Source of the DNA: a bacterium BMS3Bbin07
GTDB lineage: Bacteria; Nitrospirota; Thermodesulfovibrionia; Thermodesulfovibrionales; JdFR-85
Length of the DNA: 5,503 nucleotides
Reading direction: 5' to 3'
NCBI GenBank assembly: GCA_002898135.1
Contig: BDTQ01000231.1
Span: 1-5,503, forward strand
Shown: positions 1 to 5,503 of the stretch, piece after piece
Layout: each line of letters opens with the position of its first letter
Position numbering within the stretch: the stretch's first letter is position 1
The notes under the pieces: model-generated
Seen by the model: the letters and a program-made list of their open reading frames with translations, nothing else
What the model was told of the DNA's origin: nothing
Databases searched by the model: none
Program-made: the position numbers and the translations under genes

Positions 1-148
1 GTGTTGCAAGCGCCTTGAGGTTCCGTTCATAAAACCGTATCGATGCCCTTAGTATGTCAATGTAAGCGGCCCTTGCATCTTCCGTTACACGCCTTGTTTC
101 TGAAAACTCATACTCCTTATACACTCCTTTGTTGCCGGTATCGCGCAA
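1..148 (-). CDS. Unidentified protein, N-terminal part only, runs off the left edge
   Basis: On the minus strand a frame stays open from the TGA at 160-158 to the window edge. Its residues look like real protein: after KGVYKEYEFSETRRV comes an amphipathic, charged stretch (TEDARAAYIDILRASI, then RFYERNLKALAT) that reads like alpha helix. I do not recognise the family. The start is unclear. TTG at 148-146 would give a product beginning MRDTGNKG, but has only a weak GAAAG upstream. GTG at 124-122 has AAAGGA touching the codon. A strong AAGGAG at 118-113 has no in-frame start at normal spacing. The well-placed ATG at 111-109 is in another frame and stops after eight codons. TTG is preferred here only because this genome uses TTG elsewhere. 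The gene could also be the remains of a longer broken gene. It is transcribed away from the glycoside hydrolase gene. Confidence 0.4.
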   Translation of the reverse strand, partial: MRDTGNKGVYKEYEFSETRRVTEDARAAYIDILRASIRFYERNLKALAT

Positions 149-155
149 AACCGGC
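134..155. other. GC-rich inverted repeat, possible hairpin
   Basis: GCCGGT at 134-139 and ACCGGC at 150-155 are perfect 6-base arms around a 10-base loop. On the minus strand the hairpin would sit just upstream of the AAGGAG motif at 118-113, so it could be a leader structure of the left-edge gene or lie within its first codons, depending on the true start. On the plus strand only three T residues follow, so it is a poor terminator. A chance occurrence is possible. Confidence 0.2.
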
Positions 156-217
156 TTTCAGGCAGAAGTTGTTTTCAGATATCCATAGCACAGGAGAGTG
201 TCTGTCTGTAAATAATC

Positions 218-235
218 TGTATTATCAATAATACA
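218..235. promoter_or_regulatory. Perfect palindrome, candidate operator
   Basis: The sequence TGTATTAT-CA-ATAATACA has two perfect 8-base arms with a 2-base centre. The symmetry stops at the next pair (C opposite C). Size, AT-richness and a location between divergent genes fit the binding site of a dimeric helix-turn-helix regulator. It lies about 80 bases upstream of the -35 candidate for the glycoside hydrolase gene and 70-110 bases upstream of the possible starts of the left-edge gene. Each arm also contains TATTAT, which resembles a -10 element, but no good -35 is placed for either direction. No regulator gene is in view, so the role is inferred from symmetry alone. Confidence 0.35.
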
Positions 236-314
236 CGGAAAGTATCTGTTGAAGGCAAGAGTGTGAAGGCTAAAGTATTTAAAGATTTTATGAAGACCTG
301 GTTTGGAAAAGAAC

Positions 315-343
315 TTGATCCTGCATTCAAACCTTGCTACAAT
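315..343 (+). promoter_or_regulatory. Candidate sigma-70 promoter for the GH16 gene
   Basis: TTGATC (315-320) is followed after 17 bases by TACAAT (338-343). TGC directly precedes the hexamer, giving an extended -10 (TGn). Transcription would start near 350 and leave a leader of about 40 bases with a purine-rich ribosome binding site. The -35 matches consensus at four positions and the -10 at five. The same ten bases, TTGCTACAAT, occur at the mqnA promoter candidate on the other strand. Confidence 0.45.
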
Positions 344-391
344 CAAATCAGGTGACGCAGAACAACCTCTCGAATATGGAAGGAAGGGTGC

Positions 392-2023
392 ATGAATAAA
401 CGGGTTCTTAAAAAGACAGGGTATTTAATATTAGTGATAGCATTGCAGATGTGTCTGCCCTCGTTGGTGATGGGGGATATTCCCTCTGACAAGACGTGGA
501 AGCTGGTCTGGGGGGATGAGTTTAACGGGACAGGGATTGACCCCCTGAAGTGGGAAGTCCTGGAAGAGGGACCGAACGACCTGGGGAAGGGCTGGCCAAA
601 AGGGTATCGCAGGAAGGACAATGTCTACCTTGACGGTAAAGGTAATGCCGTCATCAGGTTCAGCCGTGATAAACATGGCAACCTGATAGTTGGCGGTATG
701 AAGTCAAGGGTTGGTTTCCTTTATGGCTACTTTGAGGCACGGTTAAAACTTACAACCCAGCCGGGCTGGTGGGCTGCCTTCTGGCTCTACAGGGAGGGCA
801 GGGGGGCAAATCCGTTTCTGAACGGTCTGGAGATAGATATTTTTGAGGATTTCTTCAGGAAATCACGAAAACAGAATATAGTCCAGGAGGCCCTTCACGT
901 AGGGGTTCCCTCTGCCTATGCCAAGTCTTTTACCAACATTACCCGGGTGGACAACTGGGATGCGTTTCATGTGTTTGGGCTGAAATGGACGCCGCTGGAA
1001 TATATCTTTTATATTGATGGTGTGGAGGTTCTGCGCTGGGGCAAGGAGCAGGCAGTAACCACGCAGCCCTGTCAGGTGTGGCTCTCCTCCAGTACAGGCA
1101 GTGTTAAGCGGGCAAATTTTACCGGTGATTACCGGGATGCGGTTCTGCCGGATTACTACGTTATTGATTACGTGAGGGTGTACAAAAAAGATAACGGGGA
1201 CAAGAAGAAACCCAGTGTGGTGATAACCTCGCCTGTTGATTCCGGGCCACGAAGCGTGAAGGAGGGCGATAGTGTAACTATTGAAGTTTCGGCTGAAGAT
1301 GTGGATGGTGATATTCGTGAGGTATATCTTTTTGACAATGGTTACCTGCTGGAGACAAGGACAGGGCCGCCCTACCGTTTTAAAGTGACCTTCAATAATG
1401 ACTATTATTCTAAAACAGACTATATGAAGCCGGCCAATCTAAGGGGAGTGACCAGCCTGTTGACTGAGCATGTGTTTGTGGCAATGGCAAAAGACAATGA
1501 TGGTCTGGTGGGATTCTCAGGCCCCAGGGAGTTCTATGTGGAAAGCACCATCCCAAGCCGCCCGTACAGGGGAAGGGCGCAGAGCATTCCCGGGCGCATA
1601 GAGCTGCCGTATTTTGATGAGGGTGGTCAGGGTGTTGCATATTATGATACAGACAGGAAGAATACAGGGGCGGCAAAGACCGGCTTCAGGGTCAACGAGG
1701 GGGTGGACACCAACGGCAGGGGCATTGGCTGGATTTATGACGGTGAATGGCTCAAGTATACAGTGGATATCAAGCAGGGTGGGAGGTATACTGTTACGGT
1801 TCCTTTTGCTTCTCCGGAAGGCGGGGAAAAGGGTATCCGCCTGGAAGTGGACGGGAGATTTGTTGCGGATATCATGATGAAGGGTGTTACCGGTGGATGG
1901 AGTAAATGGACCACTGTCACCAGGAGGGGGGTAGTGCTGCCCAGTGGCAGGCATGTGCTGACCGTGTGGATAGTGAACGGTTTTTTCAATCTCAAATACA
2001 TGGATTTCAGGCTGGAGAAGTAG
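392..2023 (+). CDS. Secreted family 16 glycoside hydrolase with Ig-like and CBM6 domains
   Basis: The 543-residue product begins with a signal peptide: basic MNKRVLKK, a hydrophobic core to about residue 27, likely cleavage after VMG (28/29). C21 lies in a poor lipobox, so a lipoprotein is unlikely. Residues ~35-265 are a GH16 domain: LVWGDEFNGTGIDPLKWEV at the front, the active-site strand E147-I-D149-I-F-E152 (nucleophile, assisting Asp, acid/base, the beta-bulge form), and FHVFGLKWTPLEYIFYIDG near 192-210. Residues ~274-383 form an Ig-like domain of the Big type (ITSPVDSG, AEDVDGDIREVYLFDNG, AMAKDNDGLVGFSG). Residues ~398-542 form a CBM6 module (IPGRIELPYFDEGGQGVAYYDTD, GEWLKYTVDI, closing FNLKYMDFRLE). 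The enzyme should cleave beta-1,3/1,4-glucan or a galactan outside the cytoplasm. The exact substrate cannot be read from sequence. The ATG has AAGGA seven bases upstream. Its AGG-rich codon use resembles the neighbours, giving no sign of recent transfer. Confidence 0.93.
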   Translation: MNKRVLKKTGYLILVIALQMCLPSLVMGDIPSDKTWKLVWGDEFNGTGIDPLKWEVLEEGPNDLGKGWPKGYRRKDNVYLDGKGNAVIRFSRDKHGNLIVGGMKSRVGFLYGYFEARLKLTTQPGWWAAFWLYREGRGANPFLNGLEIDIFEDFFRKSRKQNIVQEALHVGVPSAYAKSFTNITRVDNWDAFHVFGLKWTPLEYIFYIDGVEVLRWGKEQAVTTQPCQVWLSSSTGSVKRANFTGDYRDAVLPDYYVIDYVRVYKKDNGDKKKPSVVITSPVDSGPRSVKEGDSVTIEVSAEDVDGDIREVYLFDNGYLLETRTGPPYRFKVTFNNDYYSKTDYMKPANLRGVTSLLTEHVFVAMAKDNDGLVGFSGPREFYVESTIPSRPYRGRAQSIPGRIELPYFDEGGQGVAYYDTDRKNTGAAKTGFRVNEGVDTNGRGIGWIYDGEWLKYTVDIKQGGRYTVTVPFASPEGGEKGIRLEVDGRFVADIMMKGVTGGWSKWTTVTRRGVVLPSGRHVLTVWIVNGFFNLKYMDFRLEK

Positions 2024-2030
2024 CCGGATA

Positions 2031-2702
2031 GTGGTATCTTTCAGAAAAATGAATTGGCCGAAAGACATTAAAGAGGCAAAAGAGATACAACTCAGCCTGA
2101 GAGAAGATGTAAGAATCGTTCCTTTAGGAAAGAAGATCAAATATGTTGCAGGTGTTGATGCGGCATTTTTTGAGGATAAAGTTATCGCTACTGCCTGCCT
2201 CTATACATATCCGCAGTTGATACACGTCAGTGACGCCTATGCCGTTACAAGGGTTTCCTTCCCGTATATCCCGGGGTATCTCTCCTTCAGGGAAGGCCCT
2301 GCAATAATAGAGGCAATCCATAAGTTAAACATAAAACCGGATATAATCATTTTTGACGGTCAGGGGATAGCACACCCAAAGGGTCTCGGTATCGCCTCGC
2401 ATATCGGGGTTCTTCTCAGGATGCCCACCATCGGGTGTGCAAAATCAAGACTGGTTGGAGACTACGCAGAGCCCGGGATTAAGAAAGGGGAATATTCCCA
2501 CTTAAAATATCACGGCAAAACCATAGGGGTGGTCTTGAGGACAAGGGATAATGTGAAACCGGTCTTTGTATCTCCCGGCAACATGATCGACCTGCAGGGG
2601 GCAATCGATGTTGTTCTTAAATGCACAGGCAGGTATAGAATCCCCGAACCCATCAGGTGTGCAGACAGTCTGGCAGGAAAGATTAAATCCGGACTATGTT
2701 AA
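2031..2702 (+). CDS. nfi: Endonuclease V (deoxyinosine 3' endonuclease)
   Basis: This enzyme nicks DNA at the second phosphodiester bond 3' of deoxyinosine, starting repair of deaminated adenine in the cytoplasm. At 223 residues it has normal family length. Numbered from the GTG start, the hallmarks are VAGVD43 (metal ligand), the PYIP wedge at 78-81, FRE88GP, FD109GQG with H115P, and IGCAK138SR. The tail FVSPGNMIDLQGA and RIPEPIRCAD is also typical, so it is predicted to be active. The start is uncertain. GTG at 2031 has GGAG at 2014-2017, 13 bases away. ATG at 2049 gives MNWPKDIKEA, closer to the usual beginning, but has no clear ribosome binding site and may rely on coupling. It follows the GH16 stop by seven bases and is probably co-transcribed. 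It converges with mqnA, 46 bases away, with no evident terminator between them. Confidence 0.95.
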   Translation: MVSFRKMNWPKDIKEAKEIQLSLREDVRIVPLGKKIKYVAGVDAAFFEDKVIATACLYTYPQLIHVSDAYAVTRVSFPYIPGYLSFREGPAIIEAIHKLNIKPDIIIFDGQGIAHPKGLGIASHIGVLLRMPTIGCAKSRLVGDYAEPGIKKGEYSHLKYHGKTIGVVLRTRDNVKPVFVSPGNMIDLQGAIDVVLKCTGRYRIPEPIRCADSLAGKIKSGLC

Positions 2703-2748
2703 GGTTAGCACCTCTTTTACAGATTAACCCGTCCTGAACATCGACATA

Positions 2749-3519
2749 TTAAATCCCCATTTCCCTTATGTAGCTGTCAAATAATTCAAGCCCCTGACGG
2801 TGTTTGTCGTCAAGGTCATAGGAAAGCTTTTTCCAGTAGGCTATGAGCTCTTTTTCGGACAGCCATTTCCTGAAGGGGCACGTCCCTGCTACCTTGGGCA
2901 GGTCCTTAAGTGCCCTGTCTTTGGCCTCATCGAGGTCGGTTATGAAGGATTTCAGTTCTGCTCCTGCTCCCCTGTTTGCTATCCACAAGGCAAAGACAAA
3001 CGGCAGTCCCGTCTTCCTGTACCATATATCACCAAGGTCGTATATATATAGGTTGGGCGACTTATGTGCCTCCATGAGGGCATCATCGCCTATGAGGAGG
3101 TAGGCGGAATGATTCCTGAGGCCTTCCTCCAGAGGGAGCCCGGAGCTTTTCAGACTGCACTGAAGCTGATAAAACCTTGAAAGGACAATGCGGAGAAGGG
3201 CTGCAGAGGTCTCTGATTGATGGGTATAGAGTACCGTGAAGCCCCCAAGTGTCTCGACCGGTCTTCTGCTGAAAAGAAGGATACTGCCTACAGGGCCCTC
3301 TGAGCTTACGGAGTGGTTGTTGATAAGTATATATTTCTCCGGTCTCCTCAGATATTCTATCGATGATGAAGGGCTTATGTCTATCCGTCCCTCCCTGAGG
3401 AGCCTGTTTATATCGGAAGGAACACCCTCGATGAACTCATACTTGCTGCCGGATGTCATCTCCAGAAAGTAGTAGATGGGATACAGGTTTGTATATGGTA
3501 TTTTGCCGATTTTTAACAT
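2749..3519 (-). CDS. mqnA: Chorismate dehydratase, futalosine pathway of menaquinone synthesis
   Basis: MqnA converts chorismate to 3-[(1-carboxyvinyl)oxy]benzoate, the entry step of the futalosine route to menaquinone. The 256-residue product has the periplasmic-binding-protein-like fold of this family (MqnA/MqnD, Pfam VitK2_biosynth) but no signal peptide, so it is cytosolic. Visible motifs are IPYTN11LYPIYYFLE near the start, VPSDINRLLREGRIDISPSSSIEYL (33-57), SSEGPVGSILLFS (72-84), LLIGDDAL (141-148) and YDLGDIWYRKTGLPFVFALW (160-179). DISPSSSIEY and SSEGPVGS point to MqnA rather than MqnD. The gene stands alone, convergent with nfi and divergent from the str operon. No mqnB-E is in the window. 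No strong Shine-Dalgarno precedes the ATG at 3519-3517 (ACAAACCAGT), but the conserved N-terminus fixes the start. Its presence implies menaquinone-based respiration, without proving the pathway is complete. Confidence 0.92.
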   Translation of the reverse strand: MLKIGKIPYTNLYPIYYFLEMTSGSKYEFIEGVPSDINRLLREGRIDISPSSSIEYLRRPEKYILINNHSVSSEGPVGSILLFSRRPVETLGGFTVLYTHQSETSAALLRIVLSRFYQLQCSLKSSGLPLEEGLRNHSAYLLIGDDALMEAHKSPNLYIYDLGDIWYRKTGLPFVFALWIANRGAGAELKSFITDLDEAKDRALKDLPKVAGTCPFRKWLSEKELIAYWKKLSYDLDDKHRQGLELFDSYIREMGI

Positions 3520-3557
3520 ACTGGTTTGTTTTTAACCTAACGGTTGCTCACTGGTGA

Positions 3558-3566
3558 ATTGTAGCA
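3558..3566 (-). promoter_or_regulatory. Candidate extended -10 promoter for mqnA
   Basis: Read on the minus strand, TGC is followed by TACAAT (5 of 6 to consensus), an extended -10. No good -35 is found at 16-18 bases spacing. The start of transcription would fall near 3551, about 32 bases before the ATG. It shares TTGCTACAAT with the GH16 promoter candidate. Confidence 0.4.
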
Positions 3567-3682
3567 AAAAGACGGAATATAAAGGAAATGGATTTTTGTT
3601 GTAATTTGTGGGTGATTAACTCTTGCATTAAATGCTTTGATTAGGTTATAGTAATCTCTCGTTGGTTGAAGATTATAAAAAT

Positions 3683-3711
3683 TTGACAAAAATATTTTGT
3701 TAGGATAAAAT
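3683..3711 (+). promoter_or_regulatory. Strong sigma-70 promoter of the str operon
   Basis: TTGACA (3683-3688, perfect) and TAAAAT (3706-3711, 5 of 6) are separated by the ideal 17 bases, with an A/T-rich tract just upstream. Transcription would start near 3718, giving a leader of about 35 bases ahead of rpsL. This strength fits a ribosomal protein operon and shows that the operon need not depend on read-through from rpoBC. Confidence 0.82.
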
Positions 3712-3740
3712 ATTCTGGTTTTCTTTACAACAGTTTAAAT

Positions 3741-3746
3741 GGAGGA
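3741..3746 (+). promoter_or_regulatory. Ribosome binding site fixing the TTG start of rpsL
   Basis: GGAGGA ends six bases before TTG at 3753. No ATG or GTG lies in frame upstream, and the product then begins MPTIAQLV as S12 proteins do. Together these settle TTG as the start codon. Confidence 0.85.
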
Positions 3747-3752
3747 TTTACA

Positions 3753-4124
3753 TTGCCCACGATAGCACAGTTAGTAAGAAATGGCAGGAAGAGGGTAAAG
3801 GAAAAGTCAAAGAGCCCGGCGCTTCAGAACTGTCCGCAGCGCAGAGGTGTCTGCACAAGGGTTTATACCACTACTCCCAAGAAGCCGAACTCCGCACTTA
3901 GAAAGGTTGCAAGAGTCAGGCTGACAAATGCTATGGAGGTAACGGCCTATATCCCCGGGATCGGGCACAACCTTCAGGAACATTCAATAGTATTGATAAG
4001 GGGTGGCAGGATTAAGGACCTTCCGGGTGTCAGGTACCACATAGTAAGGGGAGCGCTTGACACCATGGGTGTTGGAGACAGGCGTCAGGGCAGGTCCAAG
4101 TATGGAGCCAAGAGGCCAAAATAG
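3753..4124 (+). CDS. rpsL: 30S ribosomal protein S12
   Basis: S12 sits at the decoding centre of the small subunit and helps check codon-anticodon pairing. The 123-residue product is full length and highly conserved: [30 protein letters not shown] core near 27-52, [25 protein letters not shown] near 72-95, and the [10 protein letters not shown] tail. K43 and K88, where changes give streptomycin resistance in other bacteria, are both wild-type lysine, so this protein predicts a sensitive ribosome. D89 is the residue methylthiolated by RimO in E. coli. Translation starts at TTG, uncommon for a highly expressed gene. It is the first gene of the str operon; rpsG follows after nine bases. No rpoC lies upstream. 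Confidence 0.98.
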   Translation: MPTIAQLVRNGRKRVKEKSKSPALQNCPQRRGVCTRVYTTTPKKPNSALRKVARVRLTNAMEVTAYIPGIGHNLQEHSIVLIRGGRIKDLPGVRYHIVRGALDTMGVGDRRQGRSKYGAKRPK

Positions 4125-4604
<480 letters not shown>

Positions 4605-4759
4605 GATGTAGAAGCCTCTGCGTTGTGTTGCGAGTTCTTTGAAGTTAAAGCCCGCAGCCCTGTAGTTAACTCCTGCAAAAGGGTGTATTCCGAAACAATA
4701 TTAAATATATTTCAGACACTAATACCAATTTTGTGTCTTTTTGAAGAGGAGAGAACGTT
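4605..4759 (+). other. Long spacer between rpsG and fusA
   Basis: These 155 bases interrupt an operon whose genes are usually tightly packed. The first 80 bases are of mixed composition. The part from about 4690 to 4740 is AT-rich. Visible elements are an AGTTAA/TTAACT inverted pair (4643-4648 with 4666-4671), the hairpin with T tract at 4714-4742, and the fusA ribosome binding site around 4744-4752. TATATT at 4706-4711 resembles a -10 but lacks a matching -35. I cannot identify a gene; it may be an untranslated regulatory segment or a dispersed intergenic repeat. Confidence 0.5.
4714..4742 (+). terminator. Weak hairpin plus T tract, possible attenuator before fusA
   Basis: AGACAC (4714-4719) pairs with GTGTCT (4733-4738), with two further A-T pairs possible inside after one mismatch. 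TTTTT at 4738-4742 follows. The stem is short and not GC-rich, so full termination is unlikely. Partial termination or RNA processing that sets the rpsG-to-fusA ratio is possible. It ends just before the fusA Shine-Dalgarno. Confidence 0.25.
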
Positions 4760-5503
4760 TTGAGGTTCCCATTAGAAAAAGTAAGGAATATCGGGATAAT
4801 GGCTCATATCGATGCCGGTAAGACCACCACTACGGAACGGGTCCTGTATTATACCGGTGTAACGTATAAGATAGGAGAGGTCCACGAGGGTACCGCTGTA
4901 ATGGACTGGATGGTTCAGGAGCAGGAACGTGGCATAACAATCACCTCGGCAGCAACTACGTGTTTCTGGAAAGACCACAGGATAAATATAATTGATACCC
5001 CCGGTCATGTTGATTTTACCATAGAGGTTGAGAGGGCACTCAGGGTGCTTGACGGCGCTGTAGCGGTATTTGATGCCGCTGCGGGAGTGGAGCCCCAGTC
5101 TGAAACAGTCTGGAGGCAGGCCACCAAGTATGACGTGCCAAGGGTAGCCTTTATGAACAAGATGGACAAGATGGGTGCGGATTTCTTTATGTCGGTAACT
5201 TCAATGGTGGAAAGACTTGATGCAAATCCGGTTGCAATACAGATACCCATAGGTGCTGAAGATAAATTCCGGGGACCTATAGACATAGTAAAGATGCGGG
5301 CCTATTTTTTTGATGACGAGACCCTTGGCGCCGAGTTTAAAGAGGATGAAATACCTGAGGATTATCGTGCGCAGGCTGATGAATACAGGGACAAGATGCT
5401 GGAGGCCCTGTCGGATATAGATGAGGTCATAATGGAGAAGTATCTGAATGGAGAAGGTGTAAGCGAGGAAGAGATAAGGAGGGCCTTAAGAAAAGGGACC
5501 CTT
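4760..5503 (+). CDS. fusA: Elongation factor G, N-terminal 248 residues
   Basis: EF-G is the GTPase that drives translocation of tRNA and mRNA on the ribosome. The window ends after 248 codons of a family usually near 690 residues. The GTP-binding domain shows G1 AHIDAGKT (15-22), switch [12 protein letters not shown] (57-67), G3 DTPGH with catalytic H83 (79-83) and G4 NKMD (133-136). Residues ~160-245 enter the G' subdomain. G5 should lie beyond the edge. The start is TTG at 4760: the only in-frame stop upstream is TGA at 4742, nothing else between can start, and AGAGGAG lies eight bases before. The str-operon position marks it as the main translocase rather than a divergent EF-G2 paralogue. 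A tuf gene would be expected next, outside the window. Confidence 0.97.
   Translation, partial: MRFPLEKVRNIGIMAHIDAGKTTTTERVLYYTGVTYKIGEVHEGTAVMDWMVQEQERGITITSAATTCFWKDHRINIIDTPGHVDFTIEVERALRVLDGAVAVFDAAAGVEPQSETVWRQATKYDVPRVAFMNKMDKMGADFFMSVTSMVERLDANPVAIQIPIGAEDKFRGPIDIVKMRAYFFDDETLGAEFKEDEIPEDYRAQADEYRDKMLEALSDIDEVIMEKYLNGEGVSEEEIRRALRKGTL

Larger units (their letters stand above)
149..391. other. Divergent intergenic region
   Basis: This stretch of about 240 bases separates the minus-strand left-edge gene from the glycoside hydrolase gene. It holds a perfect palindrome at 218-235, a promoter candidate at 315-343 and a purine-rich ribosome binding site (AAGGA at 380-384). No tRNA fold or convincing protein was found. 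A 30-codon GTG frame at 263-355 was considered and not accepted. Confidence 0.6.
3520..3752. other. Divergent AT-rich intergenic region, mqnA and str operon
   Basis: This 233-base region carries an extended -10 candidate for mqnA on the minus strand (3558-3566) and the str operon promoter on the plus strand (3683-3711). The stretch just upstream of the plus-strand -35 (about 3671-3682) is almost all A and T, like an UP element. Nothing between 3567 and 3670 was recognised as a gene or RNA. Confidence 0.6.

Noticed and set aside
1..22. Similarity of the window start to 4626-4647 (GTGTTGC.AG..C.TTGA.GTT, 17 of 22 bases)
   Set aside because: The match stops at once on the inner side, and in a 5.5 kb self-comparison several such matches are expected by chance.
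158..346. Minus-strand frame of 62 codons in the intergenic region
   Set aside because: Its composition is not protein-like, it has no ribosome binding site, and it only shares the frame of the left-edge gene before a TGA.
263..355. Plus-strand GTG frame of 30 codons (VKAKVFKDFMKTWFGKE...) with GAAGG seven bases upstream
   Set aside because: It is short, has no recognised family, and its 3' third is covered by the GH16 promoter candidate (TTGATC-17-TACAAT). It may be chance.
1517..2140. 207-codon minus-strand frame across the end of the GH16 gene and the start of nfi
   Set aside because: It is antisense to two clear genes and shows no motif. It is a shadow frame.
2703..2729. GGTTA...TAACC inverted pair between the convergent nfi and mqnA genes as a shared terminator
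   Set aside because: The stem is only five bases with a 17-base loop and no T tract on either strand.
4605..4700. Minus-strand peptide-like frame in the rpsG-fusA spacer (FAGVNYRAAGFNFKELATQRRG)
   Set aside because: It has no start codon or ribosome binding site and runs into antisense of rpsG. It is not supported as a gene.

Overview
The window looks like chromosomal DNA from a Gram-negative-type anaerobic or microaerophilic bacterium. The best guess is Nitrospirota (Thermodesulfovibrionia-like) or a former deltaproteobacterial lineage. This rests on the futalosine-pathway gene mqnA, frequent AGG arginine codons, TTG starts, and the style of the ribosomal proteins. It is an inference, not a placement.

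Left part (1-391): the edge holds the first ~40-50 codons of an unidentified minus-strand protein with no clean start. Divergent from it, after a gap carrying a perfect 8+2+8 palindrome (218-235) and a TTGATC-17-TACAAT promoter candidate, lies a plus-strand unit. Its first gene (392-2023) encodes an exported, modular family 16 glycoside hydrolase: signal peptide, GH16 catalytic domain with E-I-D-I-F-E, Ig-like domain, C-terminal CBM6. Seven bases later begins endonuclease V (nfi, 2031-2702), a repair nuclease for deaminated adenine with all its hallmark residues. The pairing has no obvious functional logic and is probably simple co-transcription.

Middle (2749-3519, minus strand): mqnA, chorismate dehydratase, the first step of menaquinone synthesis by the futalosine route, convergent with nfi. 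No other mqn gene is in view.

Right part (3520-5503): a divergent AT-rich intergenic region holds a near-consensus sigma-70 promoter (TTGACA-17-TAAAAT) that drives the str operon: rpsL (S12), rpsG (S7) and fusA (EF-G, cut by the window end). rpsL and fusA both start with TTG. rpoC does not lie directly upstream, so here the operon runs from its own promoter. The 155-base gap between rpsG and fusA is long for this operon. It contains a small hairpin followed by five T residues just before the fusA ribosome binding site.

I see no tRNA or rRNA gene, insertion sequence, CRISPR array or recognisable defence system. Most of the window is ordinary. The parts that earn a second look are the palindrome, the unidentified left-edge gene, the rpsG-fusA spacer, and the modular GH16 protein.
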